DNA from: Magicicada septendecula
Lineage: Eukaryota; Arthropoda; Insecta; Hemiptera; Cicadidae
Assembly (NCBI GenBank): GCA_034769895.1
Contig: CM068369.1
Span: 149,569,574-149,633,573, forward strand
Length of the DNA: 64,000 nucleotides
Direction of reading: 5' to 3'
In this document: positions 47,314 to 59,200 of the stretch, piece after piece
Position numbering within the stretch: position 1 is the stretch's first letter
Layout of the letters: every line of letters begins with the position of its first letter
Notes under the pieces: model-generated
Databases searched by the model: none
Told to the model about the DNA's origin: nothing
The model's input: only the letters and a program-made list of their open reading frames with translations
Translations under genes and position numbers: made by a program

Positions 47314-49920
47314 TTATTGAAGTGCTTTTGGATACACAATATTTTTTGTTTTTCCGTCTGGTGCGTACATGAATAAATCCGAAGGTTTTCCGACGCGTGA
47401 GCAGGCCACATACAGCTGTCCATGTGAGAAGCATGGATTTTTCAAATTTAGTCCACACACTTGTAGCGATTGTCCCTGTGCTTTGTTGATGGTCATTGCA
47501 AATGCGAGTCGCACCGCAAACTGCAAACGTTTTAACTCGAATGGCATATCTGTCGGAATCATTGGGATGCGTGGCAACAGTACATCTTCTCCTTTAAATT
47601 TTCCATTTAAAATTGTAGCTTCGATGATATTGTTCATCATCTGTTTCACTGAAAGCCTGGTACCGTTGCAAAGTCGTGGTGGATTGATGTTTCGGAGAAG
47701 AATGATAGGCACGCCAATTTTCAATGTTAAAACGTGCGGCGGCATGCCTGGCAAATCAAGTGAATTCAAGAATTCAGTTGGATAATTGACAACTTCGTCT
47801 TGATTCATTACAGTATCGATGGACTTATACGTTGTCGCTTCGCCTGGTATTTCGTTTTGAATGCTGAAATTGATGGCATTGACATCGTTGTTTTTGGCTG
47901 CTAATATAGCACGTGCACTGAGCCACTGATGATTTTTGTAATTCTGTGCGATATTTGGGAAAACTTTGTGAATCAATTCGTCTGTGGTTGCTGTGATTTT
48001 ACAGAAGTTTGTTGGCAATGTGATACATTGTGTGGATTCATCGATTGCCATTTTCCCATTCCCAATATCCAACAATTGTTTTGCGAAACGTTCAGCGGAT
48101 GCATCATGTTGTAGCTGTACACGCATATTAGTCTTCAAAGTCAATTTCTGTACGTGTCGCCATAAAACTGATGATTTGAGACATGCATTAAGTTCATCAG
48201 TGTGTGTTGAACGTGGTATAACTGGTAGAATTTGTCGAAAATCACCAGACAATAAAATGAGTGCGCCACCGAAGAGCTGTTCATTTCCTCTCAAATCTTT
48301 TAGTGTACGATGAAGCGCTTCCAATGCTTTTTTGTGCGCCATAGTACATTCGTCCCATATAATGAGTTGACATGATTGGAGTACTTTACCCATTCCAGAA
48401 TTTTTGTTGATATTGCATGTAGGTGTCTCAGTGATTTGTATAATCAACGGCAATTTCAGTGCTGAATGCGCTGTTCGGCCACCATCCAAAAGAGTTGCCG
48501 CAATTCCAGATGATGCGATTGCCAGTGCAATATTTTTTCGTGATCGTATGGTTGCCAAAATAAGTGAAATGAGAAAAGTTTTGCCTGTGCCTCCGGGCGC
48601 ATCTAGGAAATACAATCCCCCGCTTTGGCTTGTAATTGCATGCATAATTCTGTCATACGCTATGCGTTGTTCTGGAACCAATTTCGGAAGATTCGTTTGA
48701 ACAAATGTACCCAATTCGTCGATATCAAAGTGTTTTTCTCGTTGCAAATCACGATCGAAAAGGTCGTTTGCAGATCGATTCGGCGCAGCCATTCCCAATT
48801 GTACCAGTGCTTTGTTAGCGATTGCCAAACATGTGTCCTCAATCGAAACCAATGCCTCATTATACACGTTTGGTGTGAATTGAATGTCCGGATTTTGATT
48901 CGTTGCACGCAAACGATGTAGGATGTCTTCACTCATGTAGTCTTTGTACTTTTCCCAAAGATCTTTTGGATCGGATGGGAAGCACGTTGTCAATATGATT
49001 GCAGATAACTTGCGTATTTGCTGTGGTTGAGCAGTATTCGATGCGTCAGCGAGTGAAGTGTCCCAATGTGCATCGTTTTCAAGAAGATTTAATTCTTGGC
49101 AAGCTTCACGATAAGTGGCACATACTTGACCGTTTACTGTTCTCAATTCTTGGAAGGATGTCGGTCCACGTATGTTGATTAACAGTAATCGCAAGTAAAA
49201 GCATTCTCCATTGTTTGGGTGAACAGTGTACAGGCGGCCTAACGCGTCAGTCGAATATAAGTTGGGATGTCCTTCAACTGCTTTACCTTGTTTGCGACGT
49301 TGAAACTTTTTCGCTGATGCATTCCATGTGTAGTATGTTGGCACTTCAGAGTAAAGTAGCGTCTTTGCAAACATATCATCCCCGCACAATGAGAAAAATG
49401 CAGTTAACGTTGTTGGCGGTGGTGACAATGCTCTTGCACGTGCATTTTCTGTTGTGAAGTACACACGCTGTCCATTTTCAAGGTGCACTGCCAAATGAAC
49501 AACTGTTGGATGTCGTTCATGGATTGGAAATGATAAAATGCGCCATACTGCTTCATTGCTACTAATGTAGCGTCCCAGTTGATATTGGTCGATTTCATTG
49601 ATAGATGCAGTTGCATTTCCCACTCCAAAAACTGCCATATCGCTTCCTTTGTTGACATATTTGCAAATGTTCTTGATCGATTTCACCGAATTGCAATACT
49701 CGACATTGATGTGTGCTTTGTACGTTTTCGAGAGTAACGGTGAATAAGGTACTACCCAACGATTATCGACTTCAACATCATTGTTTCGTACTTTTAAAGT
49801 GATGGATTTTCCGCCATCTTCAGTTGATCGTCGACGATAGAGTGGATATCCGTCATTGCCAGTGATAGTCTCGGCAAGTAAGTCTCTTGGGTATCGTTTC
49901 GTGCATTTTCCATCAGACAT
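47314..49920 (-). pseudogene. Helitron Rep (C-terminal part) and PIF1-type helicase
   Basis: An 868-codon frame that continues the Rep protein after a frameshift. Residues 76-95 hold the Rep tyrosine region, YCNSVKSIKNICKYVNKG: the second tyrosine (88) is present, but the first expected tyrosine (84) is Asn. The helicase has Walker A PGGTGKT (about 442-448), Walker B LIIWDECTMAHK, LLSGDFRQILPV, KTNMRVQ, LLRNINPPRLCNGTRL, MTINKAQGQSLQVCGL and QLYVACSRVGKPSDLFMYAP. Helitron helicase unwinds donor DNA during rolling-circle transposition. The frame has no internal stop, so apart from the frameshift and Y84N it looks recently active. Confidence 0.93.
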
Positions 49921-51764
49921 GCATGGTGAATTGTTGTTGAGTAAGCCACATGGACCAGAATCATGTTTTTGGTGACGACTTCAAATAAGTTTGGATCAAT
50001 GTCGACATCTGGTATTTCTGCTGAGATGACTTGATCAATTTGATCTGGTGTGACTTTTTCGATCAACCAAATCAAAATGTGTGCATGTGGCAATCCTCTT
50101 TTTTGCCATTCAACGGAATACATCCAACAGCGTGTCTCTCCAAAAACATGAGGCTTGACAATGAAATCCATTAAAGATTTCAATTTTTGTTTGAACACAC
50201 GCGCGGAAATATCATGCCGATCCGATGATGATTGTCCAGTTAACAAAAGTTCTTTTATTTCATCCCACGTAGGATTGCATGTGAATGTAATAAACAAATC
50301 TGGGCGGCCATATGCGCGAACATATGTCATTGCATCTTGTGCGTATTCATGCATGTGCCGTGGACTCCCTGTAAATGTGGCCGGTAGTATGACCATTTTT
50401 CCCAATTTATTGGGATTCGCATTGCCATCATTAACAACTGCATCACGTAAATGATTGTACTCTTCGGAACGCAACTTGGTTTGATTTAATCGAATGTAGA
50501 GGAGTCGTTCGGTTTCGATTTTCGCATACATATCGACAATGTATTGATGGAACAATTGTCGACATTTCAAGGTATGATTTTCAGCGTTTTCACGAATCAT
50601 CAATCGATATGAATAGTAATCCATGGCACTGACTTTCTTATTCGTTCCCTCATCTGTTTGTGGATTTCTCAATTTGATGTTGAAATGATATCCATCTTCT
50701 CCTTGCCAAAATAAAATCGGATATTGCAATCCGTCGTATGAGCGATGAGTTTCTGAGACTCGCTGAACATCACCATTTCTGCGATGAAGAATTATATCAC
50801 GCGAGTTAAATTCTTCGCCAACTATAATGATCGCCACTCCATCAATTGTTGGTGCATTGTACTGTCTTTCGTGTTGGCCGACAGATGTTTTGTCTGCTCT
50901 ACCTACAACTTTGTAGTCATCAGCTGGCATTTGTTCAAGGGCAGTTCTGAACAATCGAATTAATTCGTTGTGTTGATCGAATAAAGTTTGTAATGCAGCG
51001 ACAATTTCTCGTTTAGTGCCCGTATTGAATCGACAACGTTGATCGATTTGTTCATCAGTGTTTCCCATGAAATAAATTTGAAGAAATTTGTGATCTGTGT
51101 TCAACAGTGGTAGTAGTGACCCTGCACGATGATAAATTTGCCCTTGCACTTTGAATGTTGGCATGTAATTCTCGCGCACGATATTTGTTGCACCGAACGA
51201 TGTCATTTGGAAAGATGAATTGTACTTGCGTATGTTTGCCAAGAAATGTTTCGATTGGCTTGTGTCACCTGATACCAACGTTGATAATGGTTCGGGTGGT
51301 GAATGTAATTCTGGCAATTTCACTTTTCCACCCGCGCAGCACATTCCTGGTGTTTCATTCTTAAATTTGAGGGCACTGCAATACACGCATAATTTATCCA
51401 TTTTTCCAATAACCACACTTGGATGAAGACTGTAATCATAATTAGCATCGTAATGGAATGCACCAAGATTGAAATCAGCGTGCAGTGTTCGTCTGGATCG
51501 AGCAGTACGTACTCGAACGGTTTCCAGTCTTGCTTCCCGTTGCTCATCTGTTTCAGACGAACGGGCTTGAGCAGTGCGTACTCGAACGGTTTCCAGCCTT
51601 GCTTTCCGTTGCTCGACTGTTTCAGACGAACAGGCTTGAGCATTGCGTACTCGAGCGGTTTCCAGTCTTGCATCCCGTTGCTCGTCTGTTTCTGAAGCTC
51701 GTGATGCCTTTTTCTTTCGTGCTTGAGGTGTAGATCGACCAACCGCTTGTCGTTTGGGTGGCAT
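49921..51764 (-). pseudogene. Helitron Rep, N-terminal part (HUH endonuclease), frameshifted near 49957
   Basis: The frame starts at ATG 51764. Residues about 20-90 are three copies of a 23-residue repeat around SETDEQRxARLETxRVR. A cysteine cluster (LCVYCSALKF..GMCCAGGK) follows. The central region has the Helitron-like N-terminal blocks FLQIYFMGN, DYYSYRLMIRE, LPATFTGSPRHMHE and ITFTCNPTWDEI. The HUH metal-binding motif is GLPHAHILIWL (about residues 557-567). Correct reading ends at about VVTKNMI, and the remaining 54 codons (to 49794) are out of frame. Comparison with the next frame indicates loss of one base around 49957. HUH Rep nicks and joins single strands during transposition. Confidence 0.92.
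51480..51715 (-). repeat. 69-bp in-frame tandem repeat in Rep N-terminus
   Basis: Three imperfect copies of a 69-bp unit encode about 23 residues each. All stay in frame, so the repeat is probably tolerated as a flexible charged spacer. Confidence 0.85.
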
Positions 51765-52800
51765 AATTGATTTGAGAGTGAAAGTAATGCTTTGTGACGA
51801 CTATTACAAATTCACTTGGAAAAAGCAAAGAAAATCCATGTGATATCTATTATCTAATGTCGACCGGCAATTGGAATTTCACAATCAACACCACTTGTTA
51901 TGTTATGTTACGAACTGAAATGTCGCTGTTTGTATTTGATTCAATTCAATTCTGTCAAGCGTGCGCACTCATACACCGAAAACACACGAACTGCCGCTAA
52001 ACTATATGAAATACACTCATTTGTTGAAACGAATATTTACCTTTTAAACTAAACAATGGGTTTCAGAAGTGGTACACTCGCGCGCCACCTATTGTAAAAT
52101 GGTTGTACTAATTCAGAAACCGTATTTCTAGGTACGTTTTTAACGAAAAAAGGCACTGATACTACATCACTGACGCACATCGCATAATTCTCGATGAAGT
52201 AGGTTAAGTATAATTCTCGACAATTAATTATTCCTACTGCACATAGGCCTACTGAATATTTAAATGTCGAAGAGTATGGTTTGTCAGAATCAACGTGTAC
52301 TATAATTATAATCAATGTTACAATATAATCAAACAACTAATTATTATATTGTTTATAAGAATTCCATATCCCTACTAAAATGTAAATATTCAAATGGACT
52401 AACTGATATCAATATACTTATGTATACACTATTTGTATTATTCTATACGAATAAACATTTCATCTAATTGTGTTACTGCATGTTTGTAAATATCTACTAA
52501 ATTATCAAATTTTGATTTTACGTATCGAGGAAACATGAATGATGGATCTATTGCTTTTGGATATTCACAACTTACAATATAAGAGTATTATTAATATAGA
52601 TGTACCATTAGCAATTTACCAACTCTACAGTTACCACAACAATCATATACAAATATTCGCGATCGAAGCCGCGGGTTTAAAAAAATGCGTTTTTTGCAAT
52701 AACTTCGGTTCTTTTTAACCTATTGTTATCAAATAAAGTGGAAAACTTTCCGTTGGGTACCTGCTATCAGCGTGCAAAATTTCATCGCAATCGGATGAAT
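51765..52800 (-). other. Non-coding leader of the Helitron
   Basis: AT-rich, without open frames of interest. Its right part (52.72-52.80 kb) contains TTTCATCGCAATCGGATGAA, which recurs at about 53739 next to the canonical Helitron 5' end. That supports its being Helitron 5' sequence. Confidence 0.55.
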
Positions 52801-52808
52801 GGTATAGC

Positions 52809-53816
52809 AGAATACCCGTGCTTCGCTACGGAGTTTCACGTTGTACGTAATGAAAATGTTAGTTTAATTAATAAAGTTCAATTAAAGTAGGTTTCTTAAA
52901 AATAAATAGCTGTTGCCCACGACTTCGTTCACGTGGTCTTCAATTTAATGCGATAATATATTTAGAACAGAATCTATTCTATTGGGTTGCCATAGTAACC
53001 AAATCTAATAGTTTTTTAAGACCCCAAAGGACCCCCCAGAGGATCGTATCGAAAAAATGTCCTATGTTGGTTCTCCCGTTGCGTAAAATATTTGTGCCAA
53101 GTTTGGTTGAAATCGGTCCAATGGTTTAGGAGGAGATGTGGAAGACCCCAAAGAACCCCCCAAAGGATCGTATCGAAAAAACACCTATCCTATGTTGGTT
53201 CTCCCTTTGCGTAAAATATTTGTGCCAAGTTTGGTTGAAATCGGTCCAGTGGTTTAGGAGGAGATGTGGAAGACCCCAAAAGGACCCCCCGAAGGATCAT
53301 ATCGAAAAAACACATATCCTATGTTGGTTCTCCCGTTGCGTAAAATATTTATGCCAAGTTTGGTTGAAATCGGTCCAGTGGTTTAGGAGGAGATGTGGAA
53401 GACCCCAAAGGACCCCCAATGGACCCCGTCGAAAAAAACACCTATCCTATGTTGGTTCTCCCGTTGCGTAAAATATTTGTGCCAAGTTTGGTTGAAATCG
53501 GTCCAGTGGTTTAGGAGGAGATGTGGAAGACCCCAAAGGACCCCCCAAAGGACCTCATCGAAAAAACACCTACCCTATGTTGGTTCCCCCGTTGCATAAA
53601 ATATTTGTGCCAAGTTTGGTTGAAATCGGTCCAGTGGTTTAGGAGGAGATGTGGAAGATCCCAAGAACCCCCCAAAGGACCCCATCGAAAAAAATTCATA
53701 AACCTTCGCGGGCGTGCGCACAACAACTCTCCGAAGTTTCATCGCAATCGGATGAATGGTATAGGAACGCATACGGGACAAAGAAAGAAACAAACATTCA
53801 TTTTTATAGATATAGA
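52809..53816 (-). mobile_element. Probable non-autonomous Helitron(s) joined to the large Helitron
   Basis: On the minus strand this starts with the TC-type terminus at 53816 and reaches a 3'-type hairpin CCACG..CGTGG (52917-52936) followed by GGCAACAGCTAT, close to the CTRR end but with CTAT. A second hairpin, CCGT..ACGG (52816-52831), followed by TATTCTGCTAT lies about 100 bases further on. The interior is mostly a ~127-bp tandem repeat. There is no coding capacity. The imperfect CTAT ends mean neither 3' boundary is certain. Confidence 0.5.
53015..53690. repeat. ~127-bp tandem repeat (about 5.3 units)
   Basis: The landmark AAGACCCCAA recurs near 53018, 53143, 53271, 53400, 53528 and 53655, a period of 125-129 bases. 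Each unit contains CCTATGTTGGTTCTCCC, AAAATATTTGTGCCAAGTTT and GGTTGAAATCGGTCCAGTGG. Divergence among units is low. Apparent open frames here are by-products of the repeat. Confidence 0.92.
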
Positions 53817-54017
53817 TAAATAAAATTTGATGATTCAGCCATACCACTTATGATATATTCATTACATAGAAATGGGAAATATTGTGTGTTTGGAAACAAA
53901 TGGCTGGAAAAATTATGATTAAAAAAATTAAATGCAAAATACTAAAAAAAAACGCAAATTATGAATAAAAACTTTACTAAAAATGAACTTTATCTTGTGA
54001 AAACTTACTTTATTCGT

Positions 54018-54055
54018 CGGACGCGTTTCGGCGTACGTATCCGCCTTCTTCAGCT
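54018..54055 (-). ncRNA. Hammerhead-like motif, left arm of palindrome
   Basis: Minus strand: CTGAAGA (54053-54047; box 1 with one change from CTGATGA), helix II GGCG/CGCC (54045-54030), GAAA (54029-54026), then CGCGTC. The box 1 change T to A would be expected to abolish cleavage. The GAAACGCGTC ending is that of PLE hammerheads. Confidence 0.5.
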
Positions 54056-54462
54056 TTTAGTCAGACTGCCATCCTTTCGTAACGGTTTTTGTGTGGAAGG
54101 TGTAGTGGGGGTGGTGTGTGGAGGAAGGGGATTGGTGCAGGGATTCAACTTGATGTTTGTTTTTTGTAAAATTGTGTCAAAAAGTGTATGTGATTTATAT
54201 TGTAATTGATCGTTGAGTATGTTGTTTGGTTGTGTTGTGTGGTGTTTATATATTCATCATCAACCAAACAACCAAACTACCAACACAACCAAACAACATA
54301 CTCAACGATCAATTACAATATAAATCACATACACTTTTTGACACAATTTTACAAAAAACAAACATCAAGTTGAATCCCTGCACCAATCCCCTTCCCCCAC
54401 ACACCACCCCCACTACACCTTCCACACAAAAACCGTTACGAAAGGATGGCAGTCTGACTAAA

Positions 54463-54500
54463 AGCTGAAGAAGGCGGATACGTACGCCGAAACGCGTCCG
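54463..54500 (+). ncRNA. Hammerhead-like motif, right arm of palindrome
   Basis: Mirror copy of the motif in the left arm: CTGAAGA 54465-54471, helix II 54473-54488, GAAA 54489-54492, CGCGTC. It carries the same box 1 change, so the change predates or was copied with the inverted duplication. Confidence 0.5.
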
Positions 54501-55189
54501 ACGAAAAAAGTAAGTTTTCACAAGATAAAGTTCATTTTTAGTAAAGTGATAGTGCTGTGAAAGAAGAGATGAACAATCAAGACAACTATGAATAAAAAAT
54601 TGAAACAAAATTTCAAAATGTCTGGCTTTTCGGTGAATAATGCCAGTCACTGTAACTGACGTGAACGCCTCCCTTAAAAATCTCACCTGATAATTTCAGT
54701 AACTTTCTCACCTCAAACATTCACTGCTGCTGTTATAAATTTAATTGACGTTTCAATTTTTAAACTACAAGGCCTTCTTCAGAAATACCCCACAACAAAA
54801 ACGTTATATTATACCTGTTATTATAGTCCATCGATTAAAACAAAAGATGCAATCAACTTGACTTTAGCGGTGTTAGTACTGAGCAGCGTGTGATGTCGGA
54901 TATAACAGTTGGGCCAAATTAAGTTAACAATATACTTGTGTAAACGCAGCAGTTTTAAAAGTGACTGAGTTAACTGTACTGACATATCTGCCAATAAACT
55001 GCCATACGGAACTAAGACCTCTTCGTTGTTTCCTGACGCTCACTATGGGAAGTACAATCAGTCAGTTATAAGTAAAAATTTTCAACTTTTCCTCTCACGT
55101 TCAACATTATTCTCTTACTACAATCCGTAGTAAGTTTTGAAGTATAGAATTTTTATAATACAAAATCTGTCCTTTGCTAGCCTATGCTC

Positions 55190-55326
<137 letters not shown>

Positions 55327-55905
55327 GTCAGAAAGAAAGGAAGAGGGATGAAGGAAATAAAAAAATCTAACTCAATTTTCATATCCTTCTTCATTAGTAT
55401 AGCACATTACATCAATGATATACATAATATAAGAAACTTAGGCATAGTTATACACATTTAAAACTTTAAGTAATCCTGTTTAATGAAGGTTAGCAAGGGT
55501 TACATGCAAATAAAATAATTAGGAAATACGGATAGGGCCCTTAAGACATTTGCTGGACTATCGCCATTACAAAGGAATAGAAATAGAAATGTACGTAGAA
55601 TTCTTCTGAATCTTTATGAAAGCAGAATTGTTTATAAACTGTAGTGGTTTAGTTGGCAGCACATGGTACGTATAAATCGAGATTTTTTAGTTTTGCAGTT
55701 ATCTTAAAACCTTTGTTTTCCTTAACTATAACAATCCTAAACTATAACGGTAAGTGTAATAAAAATGTGATATCCGTACGAATAGGATATGCATTTATCC
55801 AAAATTTATATTTTCAATCATATTATAATATAGTATTTAAGATAATATTTAAAGCATTAGTACCATTGCTATTATAACTTAGTAATATAGTAGTTACTAA
55901 TATAA
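55327..55905. other. AT-rich non-coding stretch
   Basis: Nothing recognisable between the microsatellite and the candidate solo LTR. Open frames are short. Confidence 0.5.
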
Positions 55906-56243
55906 TGTTAGGCAATTACAGACCTTTCTCGAACAATGGAGAGTGTTGTTCTACGCGTTTCTCGCCTAGCCCAGCAGATGCGTATTTCTGCTAAAGCCGC
56001 ATTAAAGTACCCTCTAGAGTTTTCAAGTGCTTGTTAAGAACATATTGGTCTAGAATCCTATAGGCTATAACTAGGCAGGAGCTGCCGCTCCAGTCAGTTT
56101 ATGTTGGGCGATTTGTCAAGAGTTATCGAGTGGTTGCTGCGTTTCAATTACTGCGGAACTCTTTATAGTTGACATTATAATTGCGTGTGATCAGACTTAA
56201 CTTGAATTATTGTACAAATATAATCTTGTGGACCGTCGTAACA
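55906..56243 (+). mobile_element. Candidate solo LTR
   Basis: 338 bp from TGTTAGGC to GTCGTAACA, with perfect 5-bp inverted ends TGTTA/TAACA, balanced base composition and a TCAGT initiator-like block at about 56094. Four-base flanks ATAA and ATAC match at three positions, so a target duplication is possible but not clean. The end block GACCGTCGTAACA resembles GACCATCGTAACA at 32111-32123. No coding sequence adjoins it on either side. Confidence 0.5.
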
Positions 56244-59200
56244 ATACTATGGTAAATGAATCTGATAATGGTTAATTATCACATTTTTCCAATTTTTTGA
56301 AAGTGTAATGTTGTGGAATTATTTTTAATCGTACTAACCGCATTGCTGAATTAGCTGAAATAATATGCCCACAGTAATTTACAAAGAATACTCTTCCAGC
56401 AAAAATCTTACATTTTTGACATTGCTGAATATTGCTGAACTGCAATGCTTAACTTGTTCGATTCACCACACTGAGAAAGCTGTCGTCTTTTGTAAATTGA
56501 TGTATATAGTTGTTTTTTGTTAGGTAATTAATTCTTTCAGTCTCTTTTTGTGTGTGTATATCGTAGCATTTCTACACTTCTATGTGATACACTCATCAGT
56601 TACTATCTTTCTGGTGTTCAATTGTTAATGTTTCTGATGTAATGCAAAAATTGTAAACTTGCTTTATTGAAAACTAATAAAATTTATTATTTTTCCTTAA
56701 ACTGATCAATGTAGTAGTTTTTTCCGTACTTTGCAGACAAACCTTCAATGGCGTTTGACGTTATGTGTCTGTCGCTTAGATCTAAAATTTGATGTCAGTT
56801 TTATAGTGCAGCCGAACACCATTGCTGGTGAACATCGGGTCCGTGTGCCTTCCTAGCTTTCAACACAAGTGGACACCTCTCATCTTTGTTACCGAGAAAA
56901 AGGAGCTGTAGGCATTTTCTACCAACGTGTCTACAACGCCTGGAATTTTACGTTTGATAATTGCCTGTATTTAAGCCAAGTAGAAGAACGCAAGACCGTC
57001 AACGTACAAGGTCTTCTCAACTGTGGATTATATACCCGCAAAGATACCGTTGATGACTATACAAACAAGTGTACCACTCAACGGAGATCATTGGGGTACT
57101 CCATTTTCCAGCTCGTATGGGGCCGATAGTGATTGCCTGAACCGAAGACAGAAAATCTTGTCCTTGTAAATCCTGGAGACAAATTTGGGCAGGTACCTCT
57201 GAATCGCACAATTATGTAGCTGTTGATTCTCCATGTTTTATCAAATCCTTTCTCCAAATCAGTTGTTGACAAAGTAGAGGTAAACAAATTTTCTGCTTTA
57301 CGCTGGAAAGCAATATACTCGTATTTATCCACATAACATAGTAAACAACTGTACATAAGTGACAGAAATATCAGTATAGTGTGACCCGTGTGACTAGAAA
57401 ACTTTTTCTCATTCCATTATCCGATAATTTTTCTTTTCCAATCATTGGATGTGAAGGGTGAGTAACATTAGAGTTATTGTTAACTTAGATTTTCTGTACA
57501 TACAAGTTAAGTTTGCTATCCCTTGTTTTAATAAATTTCTGCATTATCGTGCAGAAAAACCTCTCGATGAATTACATAGCATGATTTTAACTTCCCATAA
57601 TCTCTACCAATTACTAATTCTATACTTTTCAGAAAGACTTTAAAGAGGTACTGTGTTATAGTGGGCGTATTATGCGAGATTTTTTGAGTCAAGTCAAAAC
57701 AAACTGCTTTCACTTTGTTCAAACTGATTTCATTATTTAAGTTATACAGAATTCATACAAATTCCGTATCACCTTGAGAAATTTTATTAATTTAAATTAC
57801 AAAAGTCTTGTACTATTTGAGGTAACAAATAAATCGGGAAAAATGAAGTAACTGTATATCTTATCAAGACACAAAACAGACAAATTCGACATAAAAAGTT
57901 ACTAACACTACTTAAAATCCCACTGCTTGTCCACTTCGTTTACAAACATTTAAAAATTTTTATAACACTTTAAAAAGTTAACAGACTGCTGTTTCATCAA
58001 CATTAGTACTAGCAAATGAATTGAAATAAAAACATTAGGATAAGAGTCTATGTAATTGGTGGTTTATCTAATTAAAGCATGAAATTTACAAATCTTTTTT
58101 TACTCTAGATTGTTCAGTATAATTTAACTTTCTATCACCACTAGCTTAATTATTTTTAGACACTCACGAGTTAAAAATCTTATTAATAATATGTGTTATG
58201 TAAGTAAATGAACATGACTTTAGACGATCAAAAGTACAATTCGAAGTATAACACCTAAAGTAACAGTGAAATATATCACATTAAGTATGTTACTAAGAAA
58301 TTTACATTTTCTCTATTGATCTTCGCTACCTTTCTCTCCCCCTCTCTCTTTCTCTCTCGCTAAGATAAGCTAGGTTAAGATTGTTATTAACTTTCCTAAC
58401 GATCGCAGACATTGCATAATCAATTACTATGTTCTCGCTAAAACGATGTGCAAATATGGTGTTCAGAATATGAAATCAAGCAAAGCCTTGTTTTACTTAC
58501 AAAATTAATTATTCTATCGATCAAAGATATTTAGCAATCAAGATCATAGATAAAACCGTACAGTCTTCCCCCACTACAATTTTACTATCAAGCACAAACA
58601 TGTCAGTGTCATTTATAATTGAGGTATGTTACCACTGATGTATATAAACTACTGGATCGCTAATCCAATGCAGGATAAACGATTCGTCGTTGCCTGGCTA
58701 CCAGCACCACTGCGGGGGCGTCACAGCCGGCTATAGTACAACGACGAGCCCGTACAAATAAAGGCCTCGACTATTACATTTTTAATTGCATGTTTAAATC
58801 AATTTGAATATATTAAATAACATTTGTTATTGCCTATAAACATAGGTAAGTAAATAACACACACCATAAATAGTGGAAATGTATTTATTAATACAAAAGA
58901 ATAAGACAAAACTTTACGATGATATAAACAATACACACTAAAACTGCTTACATATTCAGGGACAAAACAATTTTGTTTAGTTTTTGCCTTAAACCCAACT
59001 TTGATTTTCTTATGAACACAGTTCTTTCTTTTGCATGTGCACGAAAAAGTGTCCTAAAAAATAAAATAAGTTTGAGTTTCTCGCTGTACTTACTGTTTGA
59101 AATATTAAACAAACACTTTAAACAAACTCTCTTTAAAATGTTACATGCTAAAATAATATATTCATTAGTATTGAATCTAAGTGATTTATTTCTTGACAGA

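Larger units (their letters stand above)
47247..53816 (-). mobile_element. Helitron with Rep/helicase (composite right end)
   Basis: On the minus strand the 3' end at the left is clear: hairpin GGCAT...ATGCC (47278-47261), then about 10 bases and CTAG (47250-47247) flanked by T. A canonical 5' start, TCTATATCTATAAAAATG, lies at 53816 flanked by A, giving 6.57 kb. Two further Helitron-type 3' hairpins inside (about 52.81-52.83 and 52.91-52.94 kb) suggest that the right 0.9-1.0 kb is a second, non-autonomous Helitron joined to the first. The true 5' end of the autonomous element may therefore lie near 52.81 kb. The coding part (47314-51764) is two long overlapping frames. Confidence 0.85.
53971..54547. 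mobile_element. Near-perfect palindrome of PLE 3' ends
   Basis: Arms of 267 bp (53971-54237 and 54281-54547) with a 43-bp spacer. I found only two mismatches between arms, near 54012 and 54125. Each arm reads, towards its outer end, as the PLE C-terminus (ILNDQLQYKSHTLFDTIL), a GC-rich linker, a hammerhead-like motif and the tail ending CACAAGATAAAGTTCATT. The two PLE ends are thus joined with tails pointing outwards. The tail is related to that of the fragment at 46.6-47.1 kb. Confidence 0.88.

Noticed and set aside
53136..53823. Several plus- and minus-strand frames with repeated RPQRTP and KYLCQVWLKSVQWF
   Set aside because: They are translations of the ~127-bp tandem repeat, with no evidence of selection on the frame.
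54745..54785. Possible third CTGAAGA...GAAACGTC hammerhead on the minus strand
   Set aside because: Box 1- and box 2-like blocks are present, but the intervening bases do not form a helix II that closes both boxes.
56869..57356. Overlapping 86- and 92-codon frames on opposite strands
   Set aside because: No motif on either strand and no way to choose between them; possibly a decayed repeat.
58680..58745. GC-rich patch with CGTCGTTG/CAACGACG inverted repeat
   Set aside because: The stem is only 8 bp with a ~45-base loop, with no second copy in the window, so it is too weak for an element or RNA call.
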